Counted from the first letter of the stretch, positions 11,497-22,959 are shown. The stretch is DNA of 64,000 nt from Moniliella sp. 'wahieum' (GCA_003971905.1 RSEE01000052.1:434001-498000), one strand, 5' to 3'. Program-made: numbers and translations. Notes: generated from the sequence alone by a model not told the origin.

Positions 11497-11682
11497 CACC
11501 GCCAGCGTCACATGTCACACGCGTCACCTTCGACACGTTCAACGCTCCTCTGCCGGTTCAGCACCTGAGCGCTGTGGAGAGGCTCAGCGTTGAACGTGAC
11601 GCGTGAGGCCAGCGGCTCTGGATCTGAGGCCCAGAGCCCCACGTTGAACCAACCGTACCAGGTTTAACTTCACTACTCGAAA

Positions 11683-11773
11683 TCACTAGAGTCACTAGTC
11701 ACTCTAGTCACTCGTCACTCTAGTCACTCGTCACTCTAGTCACTCGTCACTAGTCACTAGTCACTAGTCACTC
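11683..11773. repeat. Long ACTAGT / GTCACTC tandem array
   Basis: About 90 bp of GTCACTA and GTCACTC words. The 3' end is a clean run of ACTAGT+C units; the centre alternates 7- and 9-base steps. The longest such array in the window. Confidence 0.85.
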
Positions 11774-12291
11774 CTGTTTACTGATGTGATCTGGTCCTTG
11801 TCACATGGGGATCCGTCCACGTGTTCAACGTGTAATACTCAATGCTCTCCTCTATAGGACATGGAAGTAGGAAGAACGGAGGGGCACTGCTCTCGACCAA
11901 GTCGATGGCAGAGGCCTGTCACATTGTTACGTCACAAATTCCTAGCCCAGGCCCCATGCCAGGCCGTCCAAGCGCTCAAGCTCAGGCTGAACGTTGAACC
12001 AGGCCTCAGGATGGAGGTAATTGGATACCAACATCTATACGTCTCATTAAAATTGGATACTTTCGCGGGCGCCATACACAGGTGTTCGCATCAGGCCTCA
12101 GGGATGCCTCAGTCCTCAGGCGGGGGGACGATGATCGCGTCAAGCATCCATTATCGTTTGGGAGGCAGGCCTTAGACACGCACTCTTCGTGCGTAACATG
12201 TAACAAGAAATGCCAGGTATGGCCTGGTATATTGGCCGGGATTAAGGATTGTTGGCGCTGGTCGCATACCCACGCCTATCAAATTTTGGTC

Positions 12292-12310
12292 ATCGGTCAC
12301 CGGTCACCGT
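12292..12310. repeat. Heptad array, ACCGGT core (spacer C)
   Basis: ATCGGT+C, ACCGGT+C, then ACCGT. Same core as 13754-13778 and 14633-14657 with a different spacer base. Confidence 0.75.
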
Positions 12311-12603
12311 AACTAGTCAAGTTTCAAGCAGTCACCCCTGTCTGGGCGCCCCGCTCAGGCGCTGAGCAGCTCACCAGACATGTCACCATGTCACCACTGT
12401 CATCTACCGCGTCACAGTCACTCGCGCTTGCGACACCTTTCGTTTTCATCTCTTCTGTGACATGTGACATGCGAATGTGAATGTCGAATCCCCGACTGAA
12501 AATGTGGGATGGATACTTCTCACTGACTGATCTCTCAGTCTGAGATCTCAGATCGGAACATGTATCTGGAGATGAGATCGGAGATCTGAATCCCACGTAT
12601 AGC

Positions 12604-12636
12604 GCGTAGCCCTGCGTAGCCCTGCGCAGCCCTGCC
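12604..12636 (+). repeat. 10-bp tandem repeat
   Basis: Three copies of GCGTAGCCCT, the third with one substitution. Not of the period-7 class. Confidence 0.8.
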
Positions 12637-12648
12637 TATATAGCCCCG

Positions 12649-12667
12649 AGTACCGAGTACTGAGTAT
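12649..12667. repeat. Heptad array, AGTACT core (spacer G)
   Basis: AGTACC+G, AGTACT+G, AGTATC: one perfect and two one-off units. Confidence 0.65.
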
Positions 12668-12965
12668 CCCCACACCCCCTTCTTGCAAGCGCGGAATCCA
12701 GAGTCCGCTGCAAAACCCTTCTCTATACCCTACTTTTTGTCCTCGAGGCCCCTCCATATTGTTCCGAGACTGTACGACAAAGAAAAACAGTGTCCTCAGA
12801 CGCTCAGGCGCCAGATCAGAATGCTCGTGCCGAATGCCCGCCGCAGTATATATACCCACACCGCATATCAGTCAACACATTCCACAGGGGCATACACAAA
12901 CTGAAAGGCGTATGTTATCTCGGCGTGTTCTCGCACATTTAAAGGAAAAAGTCACTGAGGTACTC

Positions 12966-12984
12966 AGGCCTCAGGCCTCAGACT
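12966..12984. repeat. Heptad array, AGGCCT core (spacer C)
   Basis: Two AGGCCT+C units and a degenerate third. Confidence 0.75.
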
Positions 12985-13308
12985 GAGGACTGATGACTGA
13001 GGGCGAGGGCTATGAGGCTGTCTTCTTCGTTTCGGTCCGCATCTCTCTATAACCCTACAGGAAAGCTGGAGACGCACATTGCGCAAACATCGTACGACTA
13101 ACCTCTACAAACCCACCGAGACCATATCGGCAATCGACAACCGTCCAATGCTTCGGTCGTCCGCGGACTTTGAGCGGCTCAACACATACATAGACGAGGT
13201 CGCCGGTCATCGAGGTCATCGTCATCCGCGTCATCGATCATCTCGATCGTCGGCCCGATTCAGAAGCTAGCTAAGGCGCTAAGGTTAGGCCTAAGGCGAG
13301 CCTAAGGC

Positions 13309-13329
13309 TTAGACGTTAGACGTTAGACC
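13309..13329. repeat. Period-7 array TTAGACG
   Basis: Three TTAGACG/C words. Period 7 but without the full A-NNNN-T palindrome; only ACGT inside is self-complementary. It is embedded in CTAAGG/TTAGGC words at 13270-13352. Confidence 0.65.
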
Positions 13330-13363
13330 TAAGCCTAAGGCCTAATACTGGCAGCGAAGAGTA

Positions 13364-13377
13364 ACTAGTAACTAGTA
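13364..13377. repeat. Heptad pair, ACTAGT core (spacer A)
   Basis: Two ACTAGT+A units, about 30 bp after the TTAGACG array. Confidence 0.75.
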
Positions 13378-13621
13378 AGCCTTTATTATTGGCCCACACA
13401 TGTCTCAGCTCATCCTCCCAGTCACATCCTGCAGCGTCCTGTACTAGCACACTCTGTGCCGTCGCACACACACACTCTGTCGCAGAGCGCTGCGGCCAGG
13501 ACACCTCAGGCCTCAGGGCCTCAGACCCTAATTATATAGTCACTCACACACACGGTCCCACCTGTGCCTCCCATCCCCGCAAGATTATTAGCTCAAGCCA
13601 GCGCCCGTTCCACTCATACTC

Positions 13622-13634
13622 ATCGATGATCGAT
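13622..13634. repeat. Heptad pair, ATCGAT core
   Basis: ATCGAT, spacer G, ATCGAT. ATCGA words also lie at 13200-13260. Confidence 0.65.
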
Positions 13635-13753
13635 CAACAGAGGTAGACATATATACCCGAAAAGTCCACCAGCTTATGTAGCCTTTGTGTGTATATATTC
13701 GAGTAGCTCTCTCTATGGCAATTATTCCCGGTATGCGTTCCGCGTTACGGGCA

Positions 13754-13778
13754 ACCGGTTACCGGTTACCGGTTACCG
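13754..13778. repeat. Heptad array, ACCGGT core (spacer T)
   Basis: Three perfect ACCGGT+T units and a partial fourth. Confidence 0.85.
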
Positions 13779-14414
13779 CATACACCTTTTCCACAGTGCA
13801 AGTGCTACTAAGCTTCGCGATTGCTGTGCACGCTCGGGTATAGACGTCAGGCAGGCCTCAGGCTGATGCCTCAGGCCCTGCTGAAGGAGGAGTGGAATGG
13901 AGGATGTGGTTCTGAGGAGAGGTACAGGAGATGAGAGGGGGCCTTATATAGACGAGGGTACCGCGGAGCTGAGGAAGCTTCCGGGCGGATAAGAGGGGTG
14001 ATGACTATCACGCAGGATGGCGTGATTGGGGCATCGCCCCAACAGGCCCCTCCTCAGACCTGAGTCGCAGAACGTGTTGGCCAAAACTTGGACGCGTTTT
14101 GTGTTGACCCATGAAAAATCCCTTCTGTAACAAGTTGCCCAAAAATAGCTTCTTTCTCTACTGACCGTGTTCTACGCTCCTCCAGGCCCGTGGCAGCTAG
14201 CTGTCAGTAGGTGCAGCGCATCATGGTGGGGGACCCCACCCCAAAAAGATATATGTGTAGTGAGTGGATCGGGTGTGGCTCTCCCCTGTCAGAGGGATGC
14301 CTAATGCAGCTGGCGCGCTCTCAGATCTCAGATATCTAAAGCGTGTATCATGCATCAGCGCTCAGCCTGAGCATCATAAGAGAGGCGGCTCTGTTAGGAC
14401 TTCTGAAGGATCTG

Positions 14415-14431
14415 AAGCTTGAAGCTTCAAG
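14415..14431. repeat. Heptad pair, AAGCTT core, spacer changing from G to C
   Basis: AAGCTT+G, AAGCTT+C, then AAG. The spacer switches strand sense within one array. Confidence 0.75.
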
Positions 14432-14632
14432 AACTGTATAACGTTGATGCCAGTTACATCAACATCATATTAGTACTTGAAGTTATAATAGCAGCAAACT
14501 ATTCTTACTGCCTGCTGTGCTGCTCTTGGGCACTGTGAACATCACGCTCGTCATGGATTGGCGCACAGTTTTGTGAATACGGGCATACCGTGATATCAGT
14601 GACACTAATGACGTGAATCGCGCGTGCGCGTG

Positions 14633-14657
14633 ACCGATGACCGGTGACCGGTGACCA
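14633..14657. repeat. Heptad array, ACCGGT core (spacer G)
   Basis: ACCGAT+G, two ACCGGT+G units, then ACCAG. Confidence 0.8.
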
Positions 14658-14829
14658 GAGAAGAGCTTGAAATGATCTGTGATGCATTTGTGATGTGCCA
14701 ATTAAAGCGTGCTTCTGACCGGTGAAGCAAGCGATTGTCGGACACGGATGCTATGTCTGAGGTACGGTCTACTGTTGATACGGAGTGTACATCGAATCTC
14801 CCTCTTAATATATTGACATCTTATGCGTT

Positions 14830-14842
14830 ACGCGTTACGCTT
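14830..14842. repeat. Heptad pair, ACGCGT core (spacer T)
   Basis: ACGCGT+T followed by ACGCTT. The same word is amplified at 56395-56419. Confidence 0.7.
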
Positions 14843-16329
14843 ACTGGCAAGCACGCCCGGAGCTCTCATTTACGTAGTTGTCCTAGTAGTAGGAAACGTG
14901 TGCGGTACAGAAGTGCTACCGACGTGCATGGGATTGTGCTCGGAACACAACAGAGGGCGACCCTCGCTGGTATAAGTTACACGTTCCAGGAGGGCACATG
15001 AACAACAAGATCAAAATTCCCGTCATTAATCATTTCGTCGCCATTAGGTCCATGGAGTAGGACAACAAAAAACAGGATCATACAACAAATACAGCGCATG
15101 CTCTTCTCTCTTGCTTTTCCTTCAAAGGAGATATATTACGCACAGAAACTATATCAGGGGTTCATCAGGTTGTGTGGGCATAGGAGTGCTCTGGAATAGC
15201 CGTGCCTCTACTTTATCCATGTCTCCCAAAAGAATGTACAGCCTTGACATAACAAGGGTCTTACACAACATCTGAAAGGAAGAAGTCAGGGAACAGAGAA
15301 ACGCGAGATGAAGCGCGCAGGGGGTGTTCAGCCTCTGACATCGGGACTCCTCCCCCCCCCGCTAAGCGAGAATCGCCAATCCATTAACTTGAGGGCCATG
15401 CAGGGGAAGGCTAGCACTTATGCCCTCTCATAGAGCGTGTGGTCGACCAAAATTCCTCCCGTTCTTCTATTTTTCTTTTGGAGCACACTTTTACTATTTT
15501 CTTCCAGTGTGGACGATGTTGTGCAGGAGGGATTTATCGAACAGAAAAGAGTCTCACGACGCTTCAGGGCGGTTTCATCTGCCGTTTCCCGTTGCAGTGG
15601 ACCCCGGGTCAGGCTTTTGTGGCTCTTGTTTCCCTTGATGCCCGATCGAAACGTCTTCACTTTTGCGCGACCATCTGTCAGATCAATTTGGACCACATCT
15701 CAAAAAGTTTTCCTCAATTTAATTGTCGGCCAGGCTCCCACATCATCATCAAGCCTCAGGACCACAACATGGGGATGAACTTCATTGAGGTTGAACCAGC
15801 GATAAACTTCGTGTATACATAGACATACAAACAAACACGTCGCATATCCATGATAATGATCTGATGGTGGGTGTCTCTCGTTCTCTGTCTATCAACACAG
15901 TGACACAGTGTTACATCATGCAGATGAAATGCACCGTTTATTATATACGACTTTCATGGAGCCTCTGTTGTGCTATTGGGCTCGGCGCTCCCGTGACAGG
16001 ATGTGGCTATAATATAGCTCCGAGAAGCGATCGACACCGGGAGAATATGCAGTGGGGGGTACAGTAAGAGGCCTTTTGGTGTAGGGCTATGCAGATGTCA
16101 CTAGTATACATGTATAGAGGGGGGAGTAGGGGAAATAGGGGGATGACTAGAATTTTGTACCGTCTCACGGTGCAAGAGACAGATGTTTATAATAGTATGG
16201 AGTGCATCTAACATCATTATGGGCGTGTTTTGGGGGCCCTTCTCTGAGTGTGCCACGCATTTTTTTCGGTATTACTTGCAACCGTTCCATAGTTAGTGTG
16301 ATTGAGCTGATCTGACAGTTGCGCTAGTA

Positions 16330-17527
16330 TAAACTATTAGACTACTGACTCTCAATGGAAAAAGGTTCCTCGCTCAGATGTCTACCACGTTCATCCGTGT
16401 CCACATGGGCTACCTCTCGTAAGTGACCGCGAAACGACCTTCACGAGCCACTTCTGGCAAGTCATGTGTATAGACTTGAGTATCACAAGTCGATCCCTGT
16501 CACAGTCCGGACTAAGGCGAGGGAGACCAGGATCGGACTAGGCCAAGGGTGTAGCAATCGTTCGTGGGGAAGAAGCAAGAACAGAGGACTGGTGCGAAGT
16601 GGAAGGATCAGGGAAGGAGCAAGACGCTCAAGACGAGAAATTGGAATGGGAGCGAGATCAGCCAAACTATGACAATCCCCAGCTCCGCCTACCACTACAA
16701 GACGGACGGACGACGAGCGCCTCAACCAGGTCTAACAGCCCATGCGCTGTTATCTCGACGAGCAGTAGTCCAGTTGGTCCGGCGTCTCCCCCCACGGTCG
16801 AATTTGGCTACAATTCGTCCTTCCACTCGAGCACTCATCAGTCCCTTCCGGGTGGAGTTGAAACCCACCACATCGCCCGTGCCGGATGCTGCGTTGTATC
16901 TTGAGAAGTGTTCGGTCCAGGGGTGGCCCGCCGGACGCTGGCTGCGGTTCAAAAGAACGCTGCAAATACCAACCCAAACGGTGCATCGAGGCGGCTTCCT
17001 TCACGGCTGGTCAGCATGTTTTGATCCGTCGAGACGGGTATTTATCTAGCCAGCGGCCTATGGCGGCCTCCACTATATCGTTACATCGGTCCCTCTCCAT
17101 TATACGGGCTGTGGGTGCGCCGCGTACCAACAGGCCCGCCTTCCCAACTACCTACACCTCCAGGACACGTTTCTTGCATCCCGCTTGTACCTATACCCCG
17201 GGTGACGTAGTCCGTGTCCGCTTGAGGGAGCCGCACCCTCCTCTTCCTGAAAATATGCTGATGATGATGCTGGTCACCATGAGGTCGATCACGTCCTCGC
17301 CTCTCCCCGCATGAGCTGTGGGGGCCGCATCGTGAGTACACTGTTTACTTTCGTGGTATCCCGCCCACGGCGGGCGAGGGTACCCGCGGAAGACATTATG
17401 TCTTATGACTCCGAACCTGTGGTTCGCTTCCTTGCCCTCTACCCCACGAGACTGTCTCGCATGCCCGCCGACTCACCTCTCTCTCTCCTCCGCCAGCGCC
17501 CAGGAGACGAGGTCTGAAAGGGGGCAA
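16330..17527 (+). mobile_element. Decayed Ty3/Gypsy integrase and 3' coding end, interrupted by a solo LTR
   Basis: Before the interruption the DNA reads, with frame breaks, STTFIRVHMGYLS and then SDRETTFTSHFWQVMC, typical of the integrase catalytic core. Downstream of 16680 come SSAYHYKTDGR and PTVEFGYNSSFHSSTHQSPF, the classic Ty3 integrase motif order. The part after 17300 (REYTVYFRG, then an IMSYDSE region) may be a chromodomain-like tail, suggesting a chromovirus; that is tentative. The region ends at GAAAGGGGGCAATA, a polypurine tract joined to the LTR at 17528. Many stops and shifts make it non-functional. Confidence 0.8.
16498..16674 (-). mobile_element. Solo LTR with 5-bp target-site duplication
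   Basis: In its own orientation it starts TGTCATAGTTTGG and ends CTGTGACA, giving inverted ends TGTCA/TGACA. The flanks are identical: ATCCC at 16493-16497 and ATCCC at 16675-16679, a 5-bp target duplication as expected for Ty3 integration. It is inserted in reverse inside the integrase reading of the older element, between FTSHFWQVMC and SSAYHYKTDGR. Similar LTRs are at 17528, 20947 and 61786. Confidence 0.88.
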
Positions 17528-17722
17528 TATCATATATAGTAATTGACTTATCTCGCCGCTCCCATTTCCAAATTCGTCCCGAGCGTCTCGCTCTTGTCCT
17601 CTACTAGTCTTCCACTTCGCACCATGCCCTATGCTTTCTCCTTCCCCAAGAACGATTGCTAATACATACCTTGACCTAGTCTCGCCTCTGGGGTCTCCCT
17701 CGCTTTAGCCCCGACTGTTGCA
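17528..17722 (+). mobile_element. LTR, 3' end of the element at 16330
   Basis: Follows the polypurine tract GGGGGCAA. It shares with the other copies CTCGC.CCCATTTCC, CTTCCACTTCGCACCA, ACGATTGCTA, CTTGACC and CCCCGACTGT. The ends are degenerate (TATCATA for TGTCATA). Confidence 0.75.
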
Positions 17723-19126
17723 GGCACCGTTTGTATTTTTCCTTTAAGTGGAAATCCCACATGCCACGGAAACCACACATACCTTCCTAATCACGCTGAA
17801 ACTTGAACCCCCAACACTACTGGGAAAGGGAAGTCAATAGCACTCCCGGGTCATACTCAACATCACCCCCTCCCCCGCAATAAAACCGCAATACACTTAT
17901 GGTCACGCAATTTAGTACTAAGTAGTTAAGGTCACATATATCTCCCCCTACGTTTTTCTCAACGAGGCCTCATCGAATTGGCATTTCTTCTCTGGTACTT
18001 CTTTCATACTAACAATGCCATATTCAGTTTATAACCGTTTATCAATTCTGTGTAAATGACGGGTCATGCACACATACCCACCGGTTGTGCGAATGATCCT
18101 GTCCTAGGTCTCTTTCTTGACCCCTTTATGTGTCTCTCTATCATCACACCTTGTTCACCGTGTGATTGCTTCTACTTTCCCTTTGGTATATAAGACCTAA
18201 GGCCTAAGGCGCCATCCCATGCAGCCTGAGTGAATACCATCGGCATCCAAAGCAATCCCCTTCCTTCAGTGGAACAGGATTTCTTCCTGTTCACGGCTGT
18301 ACTATTTTCATAGCTTCAGAAACGCTTCCAGTTCTATATAAGAAACAGTCAAGCAGCTTATGGGGTACTCTGCATGTGCCTGAAGCTTGCAGTTTGAAGC
18401 ATATGCTTATCCTTGTATGCGTTAACTGGAAGCTCTTTTGAAGCACGTACAGTACTCGTTTTATTGCGAATTGATCGTATATATATACAGCAAACACGAC
18501 ACCGAGAAGAGAATGTGACATGTGTGACAAAGCCGGTTCTGAGAGGATCTGAGATATGAGATCAGATCGATCAGAGAATTCTGATATTTGAGGCTGATGC
18601 AACGGCGACGTGCACCGGTACTAAGTACTAAGTGCTAACCAACGGCTGTGTGAGGTAACCCGGAACCGGTATAACCGTATGGTATACTGGCCACTGAAAA
18701 GCCTGTGAAACATATAAGACAGACTGAGACAGCCAAGCCACAGGATGCAGAGCAAACAGCTATAGTAAGAGGGGAATGAATGCCGCTGACGATCCCGTAA
18801 CGTATATGTGAACCCGTCTTTCGTTGGTGCACTTCACGCTTGACGCCGCCACGACATCCATCTCTCGATTTTCATATGGCCCTTGTGTCAGACGCAAGTG
18901 CAGAAGAGAATGGTGGCGTGTGGTTGGAGAAAAATTGTCTCACGCGTCGTATAGCGTTTTGTGGCGACGGATTATATGGTTTGTCTTTGGTAAAACCCGA
19001 TTCGATAATCGGTAATGCCTCTGTAATTGGAGATCAATCACAAAGTCTTCGAAGAAGAAAATATACACCGACAAAAGTAGATACTAGAGCGATGCATATA
19101 CAGTTCCGGGGCACACACAGCCTTAT
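17723..19126. other. No supported gene
   Basis: Non-coding as far as I can see. Heptad-type words lie at 18200-18213 (AGGCCT+A) and 18617-18637 (AGTACT+A). The part from 18839 may belong to the 5' region of the following element, but no domain was recognised there. Confidence 0.45.
18617..18637. repeat. Heptad array, AGTACT core (spacer A)
   Basis: GGTACT+A, AGTACT+A, AGTGCT+A: period 7 with drift at both ends. Confidence 0.65.
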
Positions 19127-20946
19127 ATGTTCATCCTTTTGGTCTGCCCTCGATCAGTTTTGCCAGGCCCAACACGTTGTCATCTTCGAGATTACTACGC
19201 CCGCGTCGCCCTCACTCACATGGGTGTAGCGCAATGGATCTACCGCTTTATGGGCGTGCTGCAGGAGGAGGAGGACCTCACTTGGGTAGAGCAGTTCTGT
19301 TCCAAGGTGGCTCTTCTTTGGAGGCGCGCAGCACACCCGTCCTTCAGTCTCGACGGTCTACGTCTCCTGCATCCGTCCATCTTGGTGCAGTGGGGCGAGC
19401 GCAACCTGGCGCAAAAGGCGTTTGAGGAGAGTGTCATTATTGTCTCGGGCAGACGGGATCTGCAGCGGATTATAGGGGCTAAGACGCTTCCCGCTTATCG
19501 TGCCGCTGACCACATCATCGAAGTTGTCCCCGGCGCCGCCCCCACATTCACTTTCCTATGCCCCTTGTTGACGGGTGAGACAGTGATGCAGGACTTGTCC
19601 CAATGGCTCTCGAGGATAACCTTGCTTTAGGTTTCATCCGTCCATCAAACTCTCCCTTCAGCCCAACGTCTCTTTTGTTTAAAGAAGGACGGCTCTCTGG
19701 GCTTGTGCGTGGACTATCGTGCGCTCAACTCGGTTACGATCAAAAACCGCGGTTGGCCCTGCCTCTGATCAGTGAGACTCGTTGGACCGCCTCTCGGGGA
19801 CCCGCATCTTCACGAAGCTCGACTTCCGTGGGGCGACGTATAACTTGTTGCGGGTTAGAGAAGGCGACGAGAGTATCCCGCACTCGGTGCAGGCACTTTG
19901 AATCTGTTATGCCGTTTGTCCTCGGCAACGCCCCTGCCCCCTTCCGAGCTGGGATGAACGACATCCTCCGCGACCTACTCGACGTCTCGGTGCTGGCATA
20001 CCTTACGACATCCTCATCTTTTCAACTATCGAGAGGGAACATGAGCGCCACGTTCCCGGCGCCAGCGGGTCAAGTTCTACCTCAACTGCGACAAGTGTCA
20101 GTTCCACACCCTCTGGACCGAGTACCTGGGCTACGTCGTTTCGCCTGACAGTATAGGAATGAAACCCTTCAAGGCTGAGTCGATTTGGCCATGGCCAACA
20201 CCCCGAACGCCTCGCCAAGTCCAGGTTTTCCTCGGTTCATCAACTACTACCGTCACACTTCGTCCGTTCTTTTGTCCGTACCTCAGCCCCCTGTCCGACC
20301 TAACACGCAAGGGCCAGCAGTTTTGTCTTGGACCACAACCTGCTAACAGGCGTTTTCCGAGCTCAAGCGCATTTTGCCTCGTCCCACCTCCTCTGTCACT
20401 TTGATCACACTCGCCCCCTCCGCCTCCAAACCGACACGTCGGACGCGGGGTGCTTGGCGCGGTGTTAGCCCAGCAGAATGTTAACGGTCGGTAGTGACAG
20501 GTTGCTTTCCATTCTCGCAAGTTCACACCGTGGCCCAGCTGAACTCCAAGTCCCAAACGGAGGTGCTGTGGCTGTCGTGGAGGTAGTGAAAGCCAGTCGT
20601 CTGTGTTTCCATGCCATCTACCCGATAAGCCTGTCTCTCATGCCCGCCGACTCGCCCTCTCTCGCCTCCGTTGCAGCCCGGGAGTCGAGGCCTGATTGTT
20701 GACCCAGGTGGCTCGTGCTTTGGCTGGCAATGTCCCTTCAGTTCCTCCTCAGGCCCAGGAGTTCCGTTGTTTTCTCTCTCCTTTTTTCCTTGTTCCGCAG
20801 CTTAGCCCCTGGTGGCGACTCGCTGCTTGATGTTCCTCAGTAGGCGTTGCTGGTTGGCTTAGACCACCACCACCACCACTAGTGCGATTGCATCACCCTC
20901 GAGGACCATATGGACTCCAGGTCTCATCACTGATTTAAGGGGGCAA
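19127..20946 (+). mobile_element. Decayed Ty3/Gypsy gag-like, reverse transcriptase and RNase H remnant lacking integrase
   Basis: Read across frame breaks. 19190-19330 has a gag-like stretch (MGVAQWIYRFMGVLQEEE), tentative. At about 19480-19540 the usual lead-in to RT appears (LPAYRAADHIIEVVPGAAP). RT follows: [12 protein letters not shown] (19630), a VDYRA region (19710), [17 protein letters not shown] (19890-19945) and [11 protein letters not shown], where the YxDD box would come. After it are LGYVVSPDS, a tether, and RNase H-like remnants to about 20590. The sequence then jumps to the 3' untranslated region (20600-20940) and polypurine tract TTAAGGGGGCAA. No protease or integrase is present, so both appear deleted. 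Confidence 0.82.
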
Positions 20947-21133
20947 TGTCATAGGTTGGCTGATCTCGCTCGCATTTCCAATTTCTTCGTACTGAACGCC
21001 TCGCTCTTTCCCTGTTTCTTTCACTTGCACCATGTCTAAATCTATGTTTGCTTCGTCCCCACGAAGAACGATTGCTACATCCTTGACCCAGTCTCGACTG
21101 TGGTCTCCCTCGTCTTAGCCCCGAGCTGTGTCA
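20947..21133 (+). mobile_element. LTR, 3' end of the element at 19127
   Basis: Starts TGTCATAGGTTGGC directly after the polypurine tract and ends near GAGCTGTGTCA. Shares the internal blocks CTGATCTCGCTC, CTTGCACCA, ACGATTGCTACA and CTTGACCCAGTCTCG with the LTRs at 16498 and 17528. Confidence 0.82.
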
Positions 21134-22959
21134 CGATGAAAGATGAACAATATCCAATGCCAGAGACTCATTAATATTAGTTGATTCTCCTTCCAGTATT
21201 ATATATACCCAAATGGCTCTTTGTTGGCCGTCTTGGTACTAATGGCATAGTAGTACCCTCGGGCTGGTCATGGAAAAGGCAAATATAATGGCTCTTGAGT
21301 AATGCGTACCTGATTCTTGGGGGTGCTTGTTGCATGCTGCTAGTAGCGTAGGATTGGCGGGGGCAAAAAAGTGTGGTGATAGCATAACTGTCGAACGTTG
21401 AACCTTGACCACGTTGGCCCTGATTGACAGCAGACGTGCATTCCCCCTTCGCCCCCCGTCCGCAGCACGCAAATCTGTGTGGGTGCCATAGATCCATCGG
21501 CCCAATGAAAGGAGGTGTGGGACGTGGCGTTGGAGCGCGGTGGCACAAAGAGTGCGGCGGCGCCCAGTCTTGAAAGCGTTTGTGAAATCAAGCGTACTAA
21601 GTACTAACGCGGTGGCATTGTCTGAATCTTCCCAGGTATTAGGCCCTCTGGCAGGTCCGGGTCATCCTCTCCGGATGCGGAATAATGCTGTGCACTCGAT
21701 CGTCTTCACAACCATCGCGATACAACCCCCCCCCCCCCCTCGTTAAACGGGGCAGAAGATGAAGCATCGGATTTCGATTGCCTGTGGGCGATGCCCTTTT
21801 GGGTCAAAGGTCGGCAGATGTGCACCCTGCAGGCGTATATGGCGGGATGAATATTGAATGTCCAAACAAGAGCTCACGGACAGGAGGAATCATGTGGCAG
21901 ATTCCCATGCAGAGGCGAGGGAGGGGAGGGAAGCAACACGGAAGTGAAGGTGTGTCACATTCGAGCGTTGAACGTTGTGCGTAGAAAAGGGGTTGCGTCC
22001 ACCCGGATATTATTTCCCGCCCCCAAAGTCACGTACGGAGGTGTTGATCAAAGTGTGGAATCAATTTCCTCCAATCTGCACTCGTGGCAGTTGCTGCCCG
22101 TAGGGATGGAAAGGCCGGTGTGTCTGGGGGGGACACACGGCCCGTATATATACGGGGGCGCAGCGTGGGCTTTCACGGAGAGAGGTTGCTGAACCTGATG
22201 GGAGGTGAGGGGGTGGGTGACGATGGTGGCAAGCATGGCTATATTAATCGTGGAGAATTCGTCCAATCCCGACGCATGCAAGTTCAATGCGCTTTCAAAC
22301 ATGGCGACGAAAGTGTCTTTGGCTGCCTGGACTTGGCGCTCTCCAAAATCTCATCGGATCTTATATTCGCACGTCTTCGAGACGAGTGAGAGCTAGTGAG
22401 GGTGGGGGCCTGCACGTGATGCTGTGATGCTGTGATGCTGTGATGCTGTGATGTGTGGTGTGATGTGGTGTGATGAGGCTGTCAGTGCCATCATGCATGC
22501 CTAGCCGATCACGGATCATCGATCATCTTCGACGCTGTTCTTTCCGATGTCCTCTATGCTTTGTGCCCCTGACGGGCTCTTTTCTTGGAACCAACCCACC
22601 ATCACCGGCCTCACCTCTCTTTCTTGGGCTTATTGCGCCCACATTTTCTGGGCAAAAGTGAGTGAGACTGCCGATAACCCCTCGCCTGTGCCCGCGCCTG
22701 TGCCAGTTCTCGACTACCACCATCGCATATGGTGGACTACCCCCGGCTTTGCCGGTGCCGCCGCGCAACAGTGCAAGCACCCCTCAGCCGATTATGGCGG
22801 GCACCGCCCCTATGACCCCCACAGCCTCTGCCGTGTGAAGGTAGTAGCAGGATGGTAGTTAGCAATATTAGAGGAGAAAAAAATACCTCTTGATTGATTG
22901 ATTGCTTGATTGATGAGTTGACGTGCGTACTCACCCAATAAGGCCGCATGAACTGTACG
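21134..22959. other. No supported gene; boundary of the gene-poor block
   Basis: Contains a short AGTACT-type heptad pair at 21593-21607, a C14 run at 21726-21739 and a 9-bp tandem repeat at 22417-22474. Open frames here have no recognisable domain. Confidence 0.5.
22417..22474 (+). repeat. 9-bp tandem repeat GATGCTGTG decaying into GTGATGTG words
   Basis: Four GATGCTGTG units followed by variants. Not of the period-7 class. Confidence 0.85.

Larger units (their letters stand above)
10314..16329. other. Gene-poor, repeat-rich region without a supported gene
   Basis: No conserved coding region found in 6 kb. The dominant content is period-7 arrays (listed separately), a 25-bp tandem duplication at 11141-11190 and a 10-bp tandem repeat at 12604-12636. 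An ORF at 15439-15822 has no domain I can defend. Confidence 0.5.

Noticed and set aside
11683-11773. A CRISPR-like array
   Set aside because: No spacers of constant length between repeats, and the genome is eukaryotic.
15439-15822. A 127-residue plus-strand frame with a vague helicase-like PGQAFVAL stretch
   Set aside because: The resemblance is limited to a few residues and no helicase motifs flank it.
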